DNA of 64,000 nucleotides from Eucalyptus grandis (Eukaryota; Streptophyta; Magnoliopsida; Myrtales; Myrtaceae). The stretch is taken from positions 3,596,001 through 3,660,000 of the forward strand of contig NC_052612.1 of the NCBI RefSeq assembly GCF_016545825.1. The letters are read 5' to 3'. The translations under genes were made by a program, and so were the position numbers. The notes under the pieces are model-generated. The model did not search any database, was not told the DNA's origin, and was given only the letters and a program-made list of their open reading frames with translations. This document shows, one piece after another, positions 1 through 11,183 of this stretch. How positions within the stretch are numbered: the stretch's first letter is position 1; each line of letters begins with the position of its first letter.

Positions 1-202
1 TTACGCACAATCAGAAGAAAATTTCTTGTCTGGCCCAGGACAACGCTTTTGATTATGCGGGTCCAATGCAAATCCAATCCCTCTGATCACATTGGTCTTA
101 CAGACCGGGCCTACGCAATAATTCTGCTAATGCTAGTTGCACTCATGATACAATTGCAAAAGACAAAGCCTTGCGGTTCATGGCGCAAAGCAATCTGATC
201 AA

Positions 203-234
203 AAGAAGAAGAAGAAGAAGAAGAAGAAGAAGAA
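203..234. repeat. (GAA)n microsatellite
   Basis: About ten perfect GAA units lie downstream (3') of the minus-strand BTB/TAZ gene. Apart from this tract I see nothing recognisable in positions 1-411. Confidence 0.95.
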
Positions 235-541
235 GCTAAAAGTCATATGTAAGTAATGTATAAACATTATCCAGCTAACTCATGTACAGGTCACTGTAAA
301 GACTTATAGTATGACAAAAATAACTATAAGTTTCCAGCAATACTTTTATTCTTTTTGAATCGGGATGAATCAAACTTGCGGACAAGCATGGTTTTTTAAG
401 CTACAAAGATATCACAATAAACCTGCGCACCGAGCTGAGAATGGTCCCAATGCATTCTTAGCTGCAATTACTTTGTTGACCAACATTTTCCATTTGGACT
501 CATCTTTCTTGCTTTGATGCCGAATCTTCACCCTAAATTGT

Positions 542-1165
542 CTGGCAAAAGCAAAAGAGACATTATGTAGAGCAATCAATTTCACAATACAAATCAGTTC
601 AACGAAGGTGCTGCTCAACTCTACACCCCAATAAGATGACTTAGCCCCGATATGCATCTCGCGTAATCACTTAATTTTAAATCATTGAAGAATCATTTGG
701 GAAGAAAAACATGCTTGCCTTAAAAAAGTTATGACTCGTCAACCAGTTTCTTCAGATCAGTGTTGGGACTTTTTTCCATGCAAGACACTAGAAATACGAA
801 CTTATGAGTCAGTAATGCAATTCTCACTTGACCATCTGGAGTGAGTTTCCCTCAATATCCAATGCTTTTTATGACCTATTTAGTTAGCTGAATGAACTGG
901 GCCCAGTGGTAAGGGAATTAGGTGGGGTGGGGATGTTTAGTTTCAAATGTGGGGTTCAACTCCCACATCTACAAAGAGGCAAAGTAAAAGTTTGAGAGAG
1001 AGAGAGAGAAAAGGATTAGAATAGGACTAACCAAACAGAAAAAAAAATGTGTGAACGAAAAACAACCCATACATCTTGGGCAGTCACATCTAGACACATC
1101 CTGCATCCATCTAAACTTCTCCAGATTAAAATTGAGGTTACAAACATAGAAGTTCTTTGACTTAC
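542..1165 (-). other. Intron of the BTB/TAZ gene fragment
   Basis: This is a GT-AG intron of 624 bp in minus-strand sense, between the TAZ exon and the last exon. Joining its borders restores an Arg codon and the family sequence PLCR-QFRVKIR, so the splice sites are well supported. It contains a SINE (about 892-1047). Confidence 0.8.
892..1047 (+). mobile_element. tRNA-derived SINE, poly(A)-tailed
   Basis: The left part carries a box-A-like segment (cccagtggtaag) and a box B (gggttcaactccc), as in RNA polymerase III promoters of tRNA-derived SINEs. A gagagaga stretch follows, then a conserved tail and a poly(A) run. The tail (aaagtttgagag...agaatagga) resembles that of the SINE at 62222-62414, so both are one family. 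Target duplications are too degraded to place the ends exactly. It sits in the BTB/TAZ intron. Confidence 0.7.
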
Positions 1166-1478
1166 CTACAGAGAGGAACCTTGCAATCATCAGGCTCGGT
1201 ACACATCCGAGAGTGCATTTCAAGAAGCTGCCACATGCGCTTGCAGTGTACACATCCTCCAGGAACGCGGATCTTGCAACTGGCAAAATGACGTACTAAG
1301 GTCTTAAGTCCTTTACAAGCAGGAATCCACAGGCAGGCTGCGATGCTCTAAGGAGTTTGTCGCATGGTCCAATCATCCTGCAACCATCGCTGCATATGCG
1401 AAGGAGGGGTTCCTTGGCCTCGTAGAGTTGCAAGTACACCTGTCTCTCTTCCGTCTTCCTCAGCCTCTCGTGTTTCCT

Positions 1479-4327
1479 CTGCAACATCGGTAGTCGTAAG
1501 ACCGCAATGCAAACAATTTTGGACAGTTAATTTAATCATGAAACTAACATATCCACCAGTATGAGAATGATGCGTAGTTATTTTCGTAAGGGAGGAGTAA
1601 TGACCGATCTTCCAGGATTCAATCTGGTTGTCATGTTGACAAAAGTGAAATCACCACCTTGCTCAATAGCAACCAGAGGAACTTGATGCGAAGAGTAACG
1701 TAACCAAAAAGATAAGAATGTAGACATCCAGTGATTCTTTGCTATGAAGGACTTGGAAGAGGCTAAGAGCACAATGTTGATGCTACTGTCAAAAACAGAA
1801 GATTGGATAGAGCGGAAGCATCTCTTAATTCTAGGGCATCTAAAGAAGGAAACACAAGCACAAAATTGAGAACAATCTTGAGAAATTTTTTCAAGGAAAT
1901 TTATGGGAGAGGCTAAATCAAGGGGGAAAAGAATAACCAAGAACACATCAGTAGTAAAACCCTCACACGGATCTAGAACCGATGAGACCTGCCCTATCTA
2001 TGTGGGAAGTCTTACTACTAACAGTAGTAGAAGCAGCAGCAGCAGGAGCTAGAGATTTGTGATGGACCATGGTCCATGACTATCAATCTCCCAAACATGA
2101 CTATCAACCACCTGCGTCTTGCGGCTACCACGGTCAACCACCATCCATTACCAGACTCTTCCTTTCTCAGCATAACGAAAATGACCAGAACATGAGCAAA
2201 TGGGATGCAAGGGAGATGGCTCTCAAAAAAACTCATCTCGGATCATTGTCAAATGCTATATTGACTCCATTTCATTTCTTTTATCACTGAGTCACCATCG
2301 CAGCGAGCACAGCAACAACAGAGCAACATAAAAACAAAAGGTGCAGATTCGATCATAAGTAACATGGAAATCAAACTGCAATTGTGCTCAGTGATTGATG
2401 AAGAATTCCTTTCATGCAGAACATGTCCACATACATTCAAAGTGATCCAGAGTCAGTGACAAATTACATGCTAATTTGGTTCGGCATCCGAGACGTTCCT
2501 ATATGCAATACTAAAGCAACGTTTCAATTTGACAATACTAAAGCATCAATGATTTAAACCAATTCGTCAAAAAAAAAAAAATCTGTTTTCGCATAACACC
2601 GCCATGACATTGATCTCTGCTCTTAATCCTAAATTAAGTCAACCGAGACAAAAGGTTTTGAATTTCACGTTACCGAAGAGGAATCTTGATCATGACCGAA
2701 GCTTACAGTAACAAGAAGAAGTCCTGGAAGGTGATCAACTTCGGTGGTGATGCCCGAACCGAGATTGAAGCTTTTCAAGCTTCGCGACCTGGAAAACAGG
2801 GAGAAGCAGAGCAGGAAAGGTCCAGCTCAGGAATGCTGAGAAACGACGGCGACGAAAGCAATGGCGATGGGGACGATCAGAATCAGGATCTGAAAGCAAA
2901 CTTCAGTCAGTACTCAAAGCCGTCGGAAGCTCTCGGTTTCGGCAAGGAGACGAGGCCGCTTGACAAATTTCGACCGGGGTTCCTTTCTTTGTTTTTTTTT
3001 TTTTTTGTGGGGGAGGGCCTTCTTTTGTTATGGGTTGCATTAAGATATGGAACGAAGGCAACTTGGGTCGAGAGTGAACTCGCATGAACGGACCCTTCCG
3101 AATTGGCTCCCATTTTTATTTGTTATTTATTATTTATTTATCTTGCTATTTATTTATTTATATTTTGATTTTGTACTTTTACTACGGTGAAAATTTGAAT
3201 TGTTAATAAAATTCAAGTGCCAGTAATGGGTAATGTTGATTTTGGCAAAAACTATTGGCAACTCTTAAAACAGCTATTGGATCCCAAAGAGTCTCTAACA
3301 ACATTGTTGAAGACATCTATATAATAAGGATCAAAGAAGCATAGAGAAGGTTGGATGGAAAAATTGGAAGTATTGCTATTGTGTTTCATCTATCTCCTCT
3401 TTAATTAGAAAGTTTCACTATTCTTGTAATCGTTTTGAGAACAAGTGTATATGTAAGAGTGATTGTGTCTCAATATTGTGTTCTATACACTTATTGATTG
3501 TAGGTGTCCTAAAGATTACTAATGGAATCTAATCCATGTTAAATGTATCACCTGGAGAGTAAACGTAAACAGGCTTTACATATTCTATCCAACATTATCA
3601 TCATTACGTGCTCACCAACACCACCTTCGCATAGTCTCAGTGGATAACCTCTCATGCACGTAATTGCCCTTAGTTATTTTTTGTGTTGTTTACTTATGTT
3701 TCACAAAAGTTCTTCATAGTCATCATTGAACTAATTAACCCCTTCTAGGTTGTATTATTAGTCCCAACATAATAGATATTAATAAATATAGTTGTTGATA
3801 GAAATAAGATACTTAGGTTGGAAAGGAGAGTGAAGCTAGGCTTTTGGCAACAACAGAAAGAAATTGGTAATGATTGAAATTGATTGGGTTATAATCAACT
3901 AGAAGACTTGTGTTTCCACTATTCTTTCATCTTACTCTTGATTTTCGCCATCATTGCTATTATGATCATTTCTTTTATCTTTTACGGCCCGGACACCACT
4001 TCTTTACTTCGCTTTTATATCCTGACGCCATCTTCATCCATTCAGTAGTGCAGTTTCCACTACGACATTCATATACGATATCTATTGTTTTAGTAGCAAA
4101 GGGATTACATGTGAACAAAAATCAGACATAAAATTGCACGTGGAACTAAATCTTTTATTAATTATTCTAAAGTTATAGAAACATAGCATTCATCGGAAAA
4201 TACTACAGCTTACGATCGAGAATTAGCAAAATCATGTAATACCCAACTAATTGACTAAATAGGCATATGTTTGGTGAAGATATGATGGAATCATATTTGG
4301 ATCTTAAGGTTTATCATTTAAAATAAT
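1479..4327. other. AT-rich spacer without a recognised gene
   Basis: About 2.8 kb upstream of the BTB/TAZ fragment. Short open frames occur on both strands but none matches a family I know. I looked for the missing BTB-domain exons on the minus strand and did not find them. There is a short poly(T)/poly(A) tract near 2990-3005. Confidence 0.5.
2686..3087 (+). CDS. Unrecognised 133-residue open frame, doubtful
   Basis: This frame starts at an ATG and is hydrophilic and acidic in its first 95 residues (stretches such as DGDESNGDGDDQNQD). It then runs through a poly(T) tract that encodes only phenylalanines and a hydrophobic tail. The first 300 bases are less AT-rich than the surroundings, which is the only hint that they were once exonic. 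The end of the frame looks fortuitous. I do not recognise the protein. It could be an exon of a plant gene, a 5' region of the neighbouring minus-strand gene, or chance. Confidence 0.2.
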   Translation: MIMTEAYSNKKKSWKVINFGGDARTEIEAFQASRPGKQGEAEQERSSSGMLRNDGDESNGDGDDQNQDLKANFSQYSKPSEALGFGKETRPLDKFRPGFLSLFFFFFVGEGLLLLWVALRYGTKATWVESELA

Positions 4328-4884
4328 GAGATAAGTATTGTGGAAGTCCTAAAATTTGTTACGAAAATACAATTGAGTTCTAAAACTTGCAAAAAGTGCA
4401 ATCAAGTCCTAAAACTTGTCAAAATGGTTCAATTGAGTCATAAAATTAACACCGTCGCTTTATTGACAGAAAATGCTGACATGGCATTTTAAATTATTTT
4501 TATATTCTAGCTGGCTTTTTAAAATAATTTTTATTCAAATTAAAGAAAATTATATTTAAAAACTAAAATTCATTTTTTAAAAAAACTGTTAAAAAAGAAA
4601 AAAAAAAAAAAAGGGCAGGAGTCACGGGCCACCCATTGCCGAGGGGCCTTTTTAAAAAATTGAATAAAAAATTATTCTAAAAAGCAAACTAGAAAATAAA
4701 AAATAATTTAAAATACTACGTCGGCGCCACATCAGCATTTTCCATTAATAAGACTATCGGTGTTAACTTTAGGACTCAATTGAATCGTTTTGACAAGTTT
4801 TAGGACTTGATTGCACTTTTTGCAAGTTTTAGAACTCAATTGCATTTTCGTGACAAGTTTTAGGACTTCTACAGCACTTATCCC
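4328..4884. mobile_element. Foldback MITE, Mutator-like (long TIRs, 9-bp TSD)
   Basis: The two ends are long imperfect inverted repeats of roughly 200 bp. The left end reads GAGATAAGTATTGTGG and the right end, complemented, GGGATAAGTGCTGTAG. Both arms contain the same tcctaaaacttgtcaaaa-type units. The element is flanked by a perfect 9-bp duplication TAAAATAAT (4319-4327 and 4885-4893). A long TIR with a 9-bp TSD is the signature of MULE-derived MITEs. There is no coding capacity. Confidence 0.85.
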
Positions 4885-6844
4885 TAAAATAATCTTAGAA
4901 CTGTGCTCACCATTTTAGAGGTGGCCTTATACAATGTTATATAATTTATATAGATGCATACGGCGGTTTGCACACTCTAAAATCAATCAACTTGTCTATT
5001 TTTTTATAGCTTGTCTTTCTCAAAGGACAAAAGACGATATTATCGAGTCTGCTACCGGTACTATTTTATTACGGTAATCCATAATTAAGTCTTAACCTCA
5101 TTGGGTAATAGCCCAACCAATTTGTATATAATTGCATATCAGTAAGCATATCATATTTGTATGACGCCAAGAGGTTGATGTCATATAGCTGACAAAAAAA
5201 AAAAAAAAAAAAGGACTAGAACTCCTTCTCTTTCTCAAAGGACAAAGACCATATTATCGAGTCAATTACATGCTTTCACATGCTTGGACTGCTTAATCTT
5301 CTATCTTCCTAAACAAATGTGATACTTAGCCCTTTACTCTAAACATATAGAGATTCTCAAGGTTGCCTAGGTGTTTACACATCTGATCGGCTCGTGTGTT
5401 CGTTATTTTTTGTAGTCTAACTTTCAATAAGAGATAAAAGAGACCAGACAAGCATAAACCAAGTGAAGGGTTGTTGATTGCTTTACTAATGAAGGGGATA
5501 TGAAAGCTATGCCAATGGAAGATGTTGTCGTCTTCAACTCTTTTCACTCTCTTAAAGAAGTGAATTCTATTTTTCAAGAAGGTCAATCTCATGAGAAAAA
5601 CAATGAAAATTGAAAAGGCAATTACATCATCAAATTTCAACATTGGGATTTTCAAAGTGATAATAAACAACTGAATTAATTAGATGGCGCTTTCAATTCA
5701 ATAATTTCTGCTCCCAATGAAATCTAAGGCAGCTTAATAGGCTTGAACTCTGTCCACCATACCCCAACAAGAAGTAACAACAACAAAGAGGTACACATCC
5801 ATTGACGTTTCATCCATCACGAGAGCTTGGGCAAAACATTTAAAAAAGGGGTCCTACTTTTCTGTGTTCTTAATGATGGAAATTAAGTTATCAATTGGTG
5901 AACCACGTGTGTGTATATATATATATATGGACCATGTCTGTAAAGAAATTGAAGCACATTCTACTGTCCATCTTCTTACATTTTGGACGATTTTCCCCAT
6001 TAGGGATAATTGTCCAAAAAGTCTTTTTGTGGGCATGTCTCATCAACTACCATCAAAGAGAACGATTATGAGATCCAAGTAAACAGAAGAAATAAATGGA
6101 AGATCATATTCTTACAAATATAGAAAAAAATGGAAGAGTTGCTTATGCAAAAGCGTAAATCCGACCAGTTCATATTCACCCCATATTGTTAGCTGAAGCT
6201 AACGCCCTAGGGCATGTCTCTCCCATTTGACTTGCAGCAAGAGCTTGAGATATGGTTATAACTCTAGCTAAATAGTTGTTTCCTTCAAGACAGAACCTAA
6301 TATATGGTAACCAGTTAGAACATGGCAAGAACAAGATTCTATGCTATATTAATCCAGACATCTGTAATTGGTTTTAGCCAAGAAATGTTTTTGAGTTTTT
6401 TTTTTTTTTCCTTAAAGCTCAATAATTTGACTTGTAACCTAAAGAATAGCTAATAGGGTTTTTTCCAGAAACACAACGAGTTGGTGAGTTTTTGCTATTC
6501 ACTAAGTTTCGATTAGCAAGACAAAATGCATTTGTAACATACTAATTCCCCGAACCACTTTATTCTTGTGGGTTCGGACATAGTCACAATGGTATCAACA
6601 ACACCAGCTATACAAGTTTGTTCTAAACTCACCTTATGGCCCGAAGGTGACAATTTAATTTCGTACTTCTATTTAACTTGTAACACACGACTTTCAATAG
6701 GGGCTTCACATAAAACTACAAGGGCCTGCAGTGAAAAGTTCATGAAGTCTGTGTTAAGCATCTCCTTATTACAGATGTATATGTTCTCATGAATGCCAAT
6801 TGCATGTGCTTTGCTAGTTGTTTATGGAACTACATAATATTAAC
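4885..6844. other. AT-rich spacer between MITE and Tekay-like element
   Basis: No gene recognised. It holds a short direct repeat (tttctcaaaggacaaa... at about 5016 and 5233), a poly(A) run near 5195, and a dispersed repeat (about 4895-4980) whose relative lies at 57440-57515. Confidence 0.5.
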
Positions 6845-9800
6845 TGTAACATCCCGATTTTTCAATTCTATTTTCAATAAATTGAGACGGGCATTTCGTT
6901 GGCATGCATATAGTTATCTTCCTTGAGTTGGCCACTCATGTGGAAACTAGTCTATCGAGTGAAGCTGTTGAGAGTTTCTAATGCATTAGACTCGAGAATT
7001 TGACCAGGAAGTGATCTTTCGACCGAGCTAATCTGCAAGGGTCATTACGGCACAATTAAAAATCGATTAGAGATCGGAGATAGGTCGATTCGACAGAGGC
7101 GTGTGATCGAGCGTGGATGATTCCATCAGATCGCACAATTCTTATCGATCGGCACTGAATCGACTTTTCTATCGATTGGGTACCCTGTGTTCGTAGTTGA
7201 AACCTTGAGATTACCCCGACAACCGAAAGTCGCCAATGTTTCAAAGATGTACATTGTGGCTTGAGATGATCAACCACAGGTCCAATGCATGAAAATTTCT
7301 AAAGGCTACCCGGTAGGTTGGGCCACGCTAGTATCGTGCCAAAGTGAAATTTATCGTGAGATTGATATTGAATTCTGAAATTGGAAGTCATGGTGTGTCA
7401 CAAATCTTATTAGGAACATTGGATTAATTAATGGACTTTAATTTGACTCAATTGGAAGAGAATCAATTGGAAATTAAAGACTTTGATGTACAAAGAATTG
7501 GACCTCGGCGGAAATTGATTTGGACCCATTGAAATATGTTGTGGAGGAAATGAGTTAGTGGATGATGACATCATGGAGTGATGTCATGGTGGGTGGCCCA
7601 TTTGGTGGAGATCTTGACAAGTGGAGGGGTGGATTTAATCCCCAAAGTGAAGGGCCCCACCACCTTCTTCAACCTTGAGAAGAGAGAGAAAAGGGAGGGG
7701 GGCGGAGGACGCACGACTAGACCAGCCAACCGGCCGGACGCTTGCCCTTTGCCGCTTGACGCGCTCGTTCGCCGGGCTCGCCGTCGCGGTCTCCGTTCGC
7801 CGCACGCCCGTCGCCGTGCCCGCTCGTCGCCGCACCGCCTCCGCCGCCTCCCGGCCTTCGTTCGCCACTCGGCAGCGGTGCCCCCGCCCGACGCCCCTTC
7901 CGCTCGTTCGTCGCGGCCATTGACGTTCGCCGTCGCCATCACGATCGTCGCCCGTCCGTGCGAGGAGGCCCGCACGCCGCTCCACCGGTCTCACGGCTTT
8001 GTGCCCTCGTCCACCGAGATCCAGCTCGTCCTCGCCTCCATGGGTTCTTTGTAGGCTGCGGATTAGCCACCTCCGGCCACCGTGAGGCCTCGCCCGGCCG
8101 CCGCCTCCCCACCCAAGCCCCGCCGGTCCTCCTCCGCCGTTCCTCCACCCAAACCGGCGCCGGATCTGCTCCCTCTCGGCCCCAACCAACAGCCAAGAAA
8201 AATGGGTATGCAGCGGACGTTTGGCCCGTTTTGGCCGCCTTCCCGAGCCCGGATGCTCGGCCCGCTTTGAGGAAAGTTATTCTCCTCGGCGTCCCGTCAT
8301 TTTGGTCCGCTCGGCTCGCTAATCGGTGAGTTTAACTCACTAAATCTTGATTAGAGTGTTAATGATGCCCTAAGTGTGCTTAGTTTAAATTAAGTAAGTT
8401 TATGTGGGTGGATTAGTGTATTTAATTATAAATTGGATTAAGAAGTTGGTTTATGTTAAAGTGTGTTTAAATTAAAGGTTAAAAGAAGTTATTTAAAGGT
8501 AAGCCTTGATGTGACATAAAAGGATTTTAGTTTTGAATTATTTAAGTGCTTCGAAATTCTGGAAAATATAATATTATTTTATAATCCGAAATTATTAAAA
8601 TATTATTTATAAAAAAAAAAAAAAAAAATTATTTTTTACCCTTGGTTGCTCGGAATTTTGTGCCGATCGCTGCTATGCGTTCGGATTTTGAAATTGATGA
8701 TTGGATATTATAAATTGGGTGTGGATGATGAAAATATGGATATTATTATTTAATTAATTTTCGGAATAAATTTAATTATTTATTAAAATTCGAAAATTTT
8801 GTTGGGACCTTGTTCTCTCGAATTTCGTGCCGATCATTTCGCTGTGTATTTAGAATTTGAATTTGATGATTGATTGTGGCAAATTGAGTGTGATTGTGAT
8901 AAATAGGGATTCTTTTTATAAAGTCCCAAGTGTCGAAATTTATGGAAGAGTTGGCCGTGATTAACCACCTATTAGAGGTCGTGCCCAGTGGGGCCGTGAT
9001 TTGCCACCTGATAAAGGTCGCGTCCAGTGAGGCCATGATATGCTACCTATTAGAGGTCGCGCCTAGTGAGGCCATGATTTGCCACCTGATAAAGGTCGCG
9101 CCCAATGAGGCCGTGATATGCCACCTATTAAAGGTCGCGCCCAGTGGGGCCGTGATATGCCACCTATTAGAGGTCGCGCCCAGTGGGGCCGTGAGAAAGG
9201 TTGCGCCGAGTGGGGCCGTGATGCCACTGATTATAATTTTGCTGAGTGGGGCCGTGATTAAGAGTAATGATTGATTTGCTAGAATGACATGTAATCGGCC
9301 AAGTCGATTGATCGCTGAGACGATCCAAGTGGTTGAATTGTTCTGATGATGTGATTGTGCCATGGTTGTTTGGTTATTATAATTGCACGTGGTTGAATTA
9401 TATAAATTGTGTTAACCTGCAGATGAAGGCTAATGCGAGGTAAGTCTTCTGTGTGATGTGGCTAGGCCACCCGGGGCGTATTTTCTTTCTAATAGGAGTT
9501 TAGGGGTTGAACTTGCCGAGACATCGTCTCATCCCGGTTGTGGGATTAAAATTTCAGGTCCCTGGTGGACGGAGCGACCTGATAGCTTTGGTTGGCCTTG
9601 AGGAGTTGTAGAGGTGAAGTCATAAGATTGGAGAACGTGTCCGACTTGTAGGTCGTAGGACAATTCCTTTTTAAGAACTGGTTTTTAGTAGACTTTTGGC
9701 CGTAGACCTCTGTTTGTAATTCTGTTGAATTATGAAAGTGTTATGTTGTGGTTTTGCTTCTTGCTTTTCTATCCCGTATTTTATTGTCGGGGTTTTATAA

Positions 9801-9912
9801 TACGTTCCGCTTGCGCATTAATAAATCAATGGGGTCGGCGACACTACCTGGGAATGTCGCGTTTGATCGACCGCAGTGGGATGTGCGTGCGCCTGGGGTT
9901 CGGGGCGTGACA
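6845..9912 (+). repeat. 5' LTR of the Tekay-like element (3.07 kb)
   Basis: It begins TGTAACATCC and ends GGGGCGTGACA directly before a tRNA-Met PBS, giving TG...CA ends. Internally it has an AT-balanced U3, a GC-rich block at about 7680-8325 that ends at a GTGAGT motif, an AT-rich stretch, a 42-bp tandem array (8951-9255) and a conserved R/U5-like end (cgtctcatcccggttgtggg). The long open frames in the GC-rich block are not genes. Confidence 0.9.
8951..9255 (+). repeat. 42-bp tandem repeat array inside the LTR
   Basis: About seven imperfect copies of a 42-bp unit (core cgcccagtggggccgtgat). Because 42 is divisible by three, the array stays open and encodes a 14-residue repeat (EVAPSGAVICHL-type) in an otherwise meaningless frame. 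Confidence 0.9.
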
Positions 9913-9924
9913 TCCCCATTTAAG

Positions 9925-9936
9925 TGGTATCAGAGC
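9925..9936 (+). other. Primer-binding site (initiator tRNA-Met)
   Basis: tggtatcagagc, complementary to the 3' end of plant initiator tRNA-Met, lies 12 nt after the LTR end. Confidence 0.9.
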
Positions 9937-10483
9937 ATGGTCTGTATATGGAGTGATAAGGTGCGATGAGTCATGGGATAGTTAGTAGGAAAGGCTTTTA
10001 ATATGCTGATGCATGTGGTTGATAGCTGTTTGGTAGCTTGTTTGTGAGGTCGCTCAAATTTCAACTTGATGTTGGAATCGGAAAACAGGTGTCTATAAAG
10101 AGCCTGTAGGATGAGTAACCAGGAGTGGAGAACTCCTTGGAAGAGGTCGGTAGGACCTATACCTCGGTAGGATGCTGACAAGAGTTGGTACCCGAGGTAG
10201 AGCGCAGGCTTAGACCAGCGTGAGTGTGAGAGTACCGCTGTCAGTTGGTACTGAGAGTGTAGCAGCACTGAATGATCCTAGGTTCGTCGGGATCGTTTAG
10301 GTGCTAGTGTTCCTTGGAGCATTTTGAGTTAGTGAGCTCAGGATCGAGCCGCTGTTGTTGCCGTTGTTTCTACCGCTGCCAGTGTTGCGACCGCTGTTGT
10401 TGTCGTGCCTGTTGAGGCTTAATATGGAGTTGTGATCGAGGATCAAGCCACTATATCTGAGTCAAGGTTCAGTTTAGACAGAG

Positions 10484-10980
10484 ATGGAAATCGATTGGGG
10501 AGAAAGGCCGATGCCAGGCGAAAGGTGCCCTGTTTCACCCAACCGGAAGAGTAGAGTTGAAAAGTTAGTACTCATCTCGATCGATGTGTGTCGTGTCTGT
10601 AAGAAAGGACATGGATCTGTCCTGCGTTGTAAGAGGGAAGGGACTTGTTACAGGTGTTGCCAATAAGGCCATTTGATCAGAGGTTATCTTTATAGATAGA
10701 TGGAATCGTAGCTATTTCTGTCACCATTGTTGATAAGACAAATCAGAAGAAGCATGCTTCGTGACATTTAATGGGGCACTTGGAACAGACCCCAGTGCAA
10801 ATAAGGGTGCATGATATTCCTTGATGGGAGGTAGATGACTCCCTGATTGTGTGCCGAGTCAGTGGAAAAGAGGCTTGAATCAGCCCAGTGTCAGAGTAAA
10901 AAAAAGGGAGCATGCTTTGAATGTGGCCAGCACGGCCATCAAGTTAGGAATTGTCGGCGTAAGTTCACGAGAGCGTAAGC
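10484..10980 (+). pseudogene. gag remnant with two zinc knuckles
   Basis: An open frame at 10484-10666 ends in a CCHC-like segment (CKREGTCYRCCQ, then GHLIRG after a stop). A better-kept knuckle, CFECGQHGHQVRNC (C-X2-C-X4-H-X4-C), lies around 10915-10960. This is the nucleocapsid part of Gag, which binds genomic RNA. Upstream Gag (9940-10480) is too decayed to read. Frames are broken by stops, so no protein can be made. Confidence 0.65.
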
Positions 10981-11183
10981 ACTGTTACTGCAGATAGAAC
11001 GCCACTAGGATGGCGAAAGGAATAATAATGGACTGACCATGCATCGATCAAAGGAAGAATGTTTTTGAGATGTTTCTATCAGAGTAATGCAGCAGATTTT
11101 TCAGTGAAGGTTATAGGATCTTTGTTGTGATAATAAAGTAATAGAAATATGAATCTCTGGCTATAGCTGTACTCGAAAGGGGT

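Larger units (their letters stand above)
412..1478 (-). pseudogene. BTB/POZ-TAZ domain protein (BT1/BT4-like), 3' fragment, two exons, frameshifted
   Basis: Two exons are readable on the minus strand: 1478-1166 and 541-412. The first follows a plausible acceptor (tgttgcag) and ends at an AG/GTAAGT donor. The second starts after ttttgccag and ends at a TGA stop at 412-414. Together they encode the C-terminal half of plant BTB/TAZ scaffold proteins, which are calmodulin-binding adaptors of nucleus and cytosol linked to CUL3 and to hormone and nitrate signalling. Visible landmarks are the helix EERQVYLQLYEA, the TAZ zinc residues in [24 protein letters not shown] and CKVPLC, and the conserved tail QSKKDESKWK...NALGPFSAR. 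Within the first exon the frame breaks near 1325: one C appears to be missing before the CKGLK motif. The BTB domain and earlier exons were not found. A pseudogene is likely, but an assembly homopolymer error plus distant 5' exons is possible. Confidence 0.8.

Noticed and set aside
892..1047. A tRNA gene
   Set aside because: Box A/B-like motifs are present but no cloverleaf; the poly(A) tail and family member at 62222 indicate a SINE.
3234..3594. Possible Copia solo LTR (TGTTGATTTTGG...TATCCAACA with a TATA-like tctatataataag)
   Set aside because: The flanks (GGTAA and TTATC) do not form a TSD and no second copy is in the window, so I could not support the boundaries.
7571..8329. Long overlapping open frames on both strands (Arg/Pro/Ala-rich)
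   Set aside because: They lie in the GC-rich block of an LTR, are open in several frames at once, and the other LTR copy (15000-15610) has frame-breaking indels. Composition explains them.
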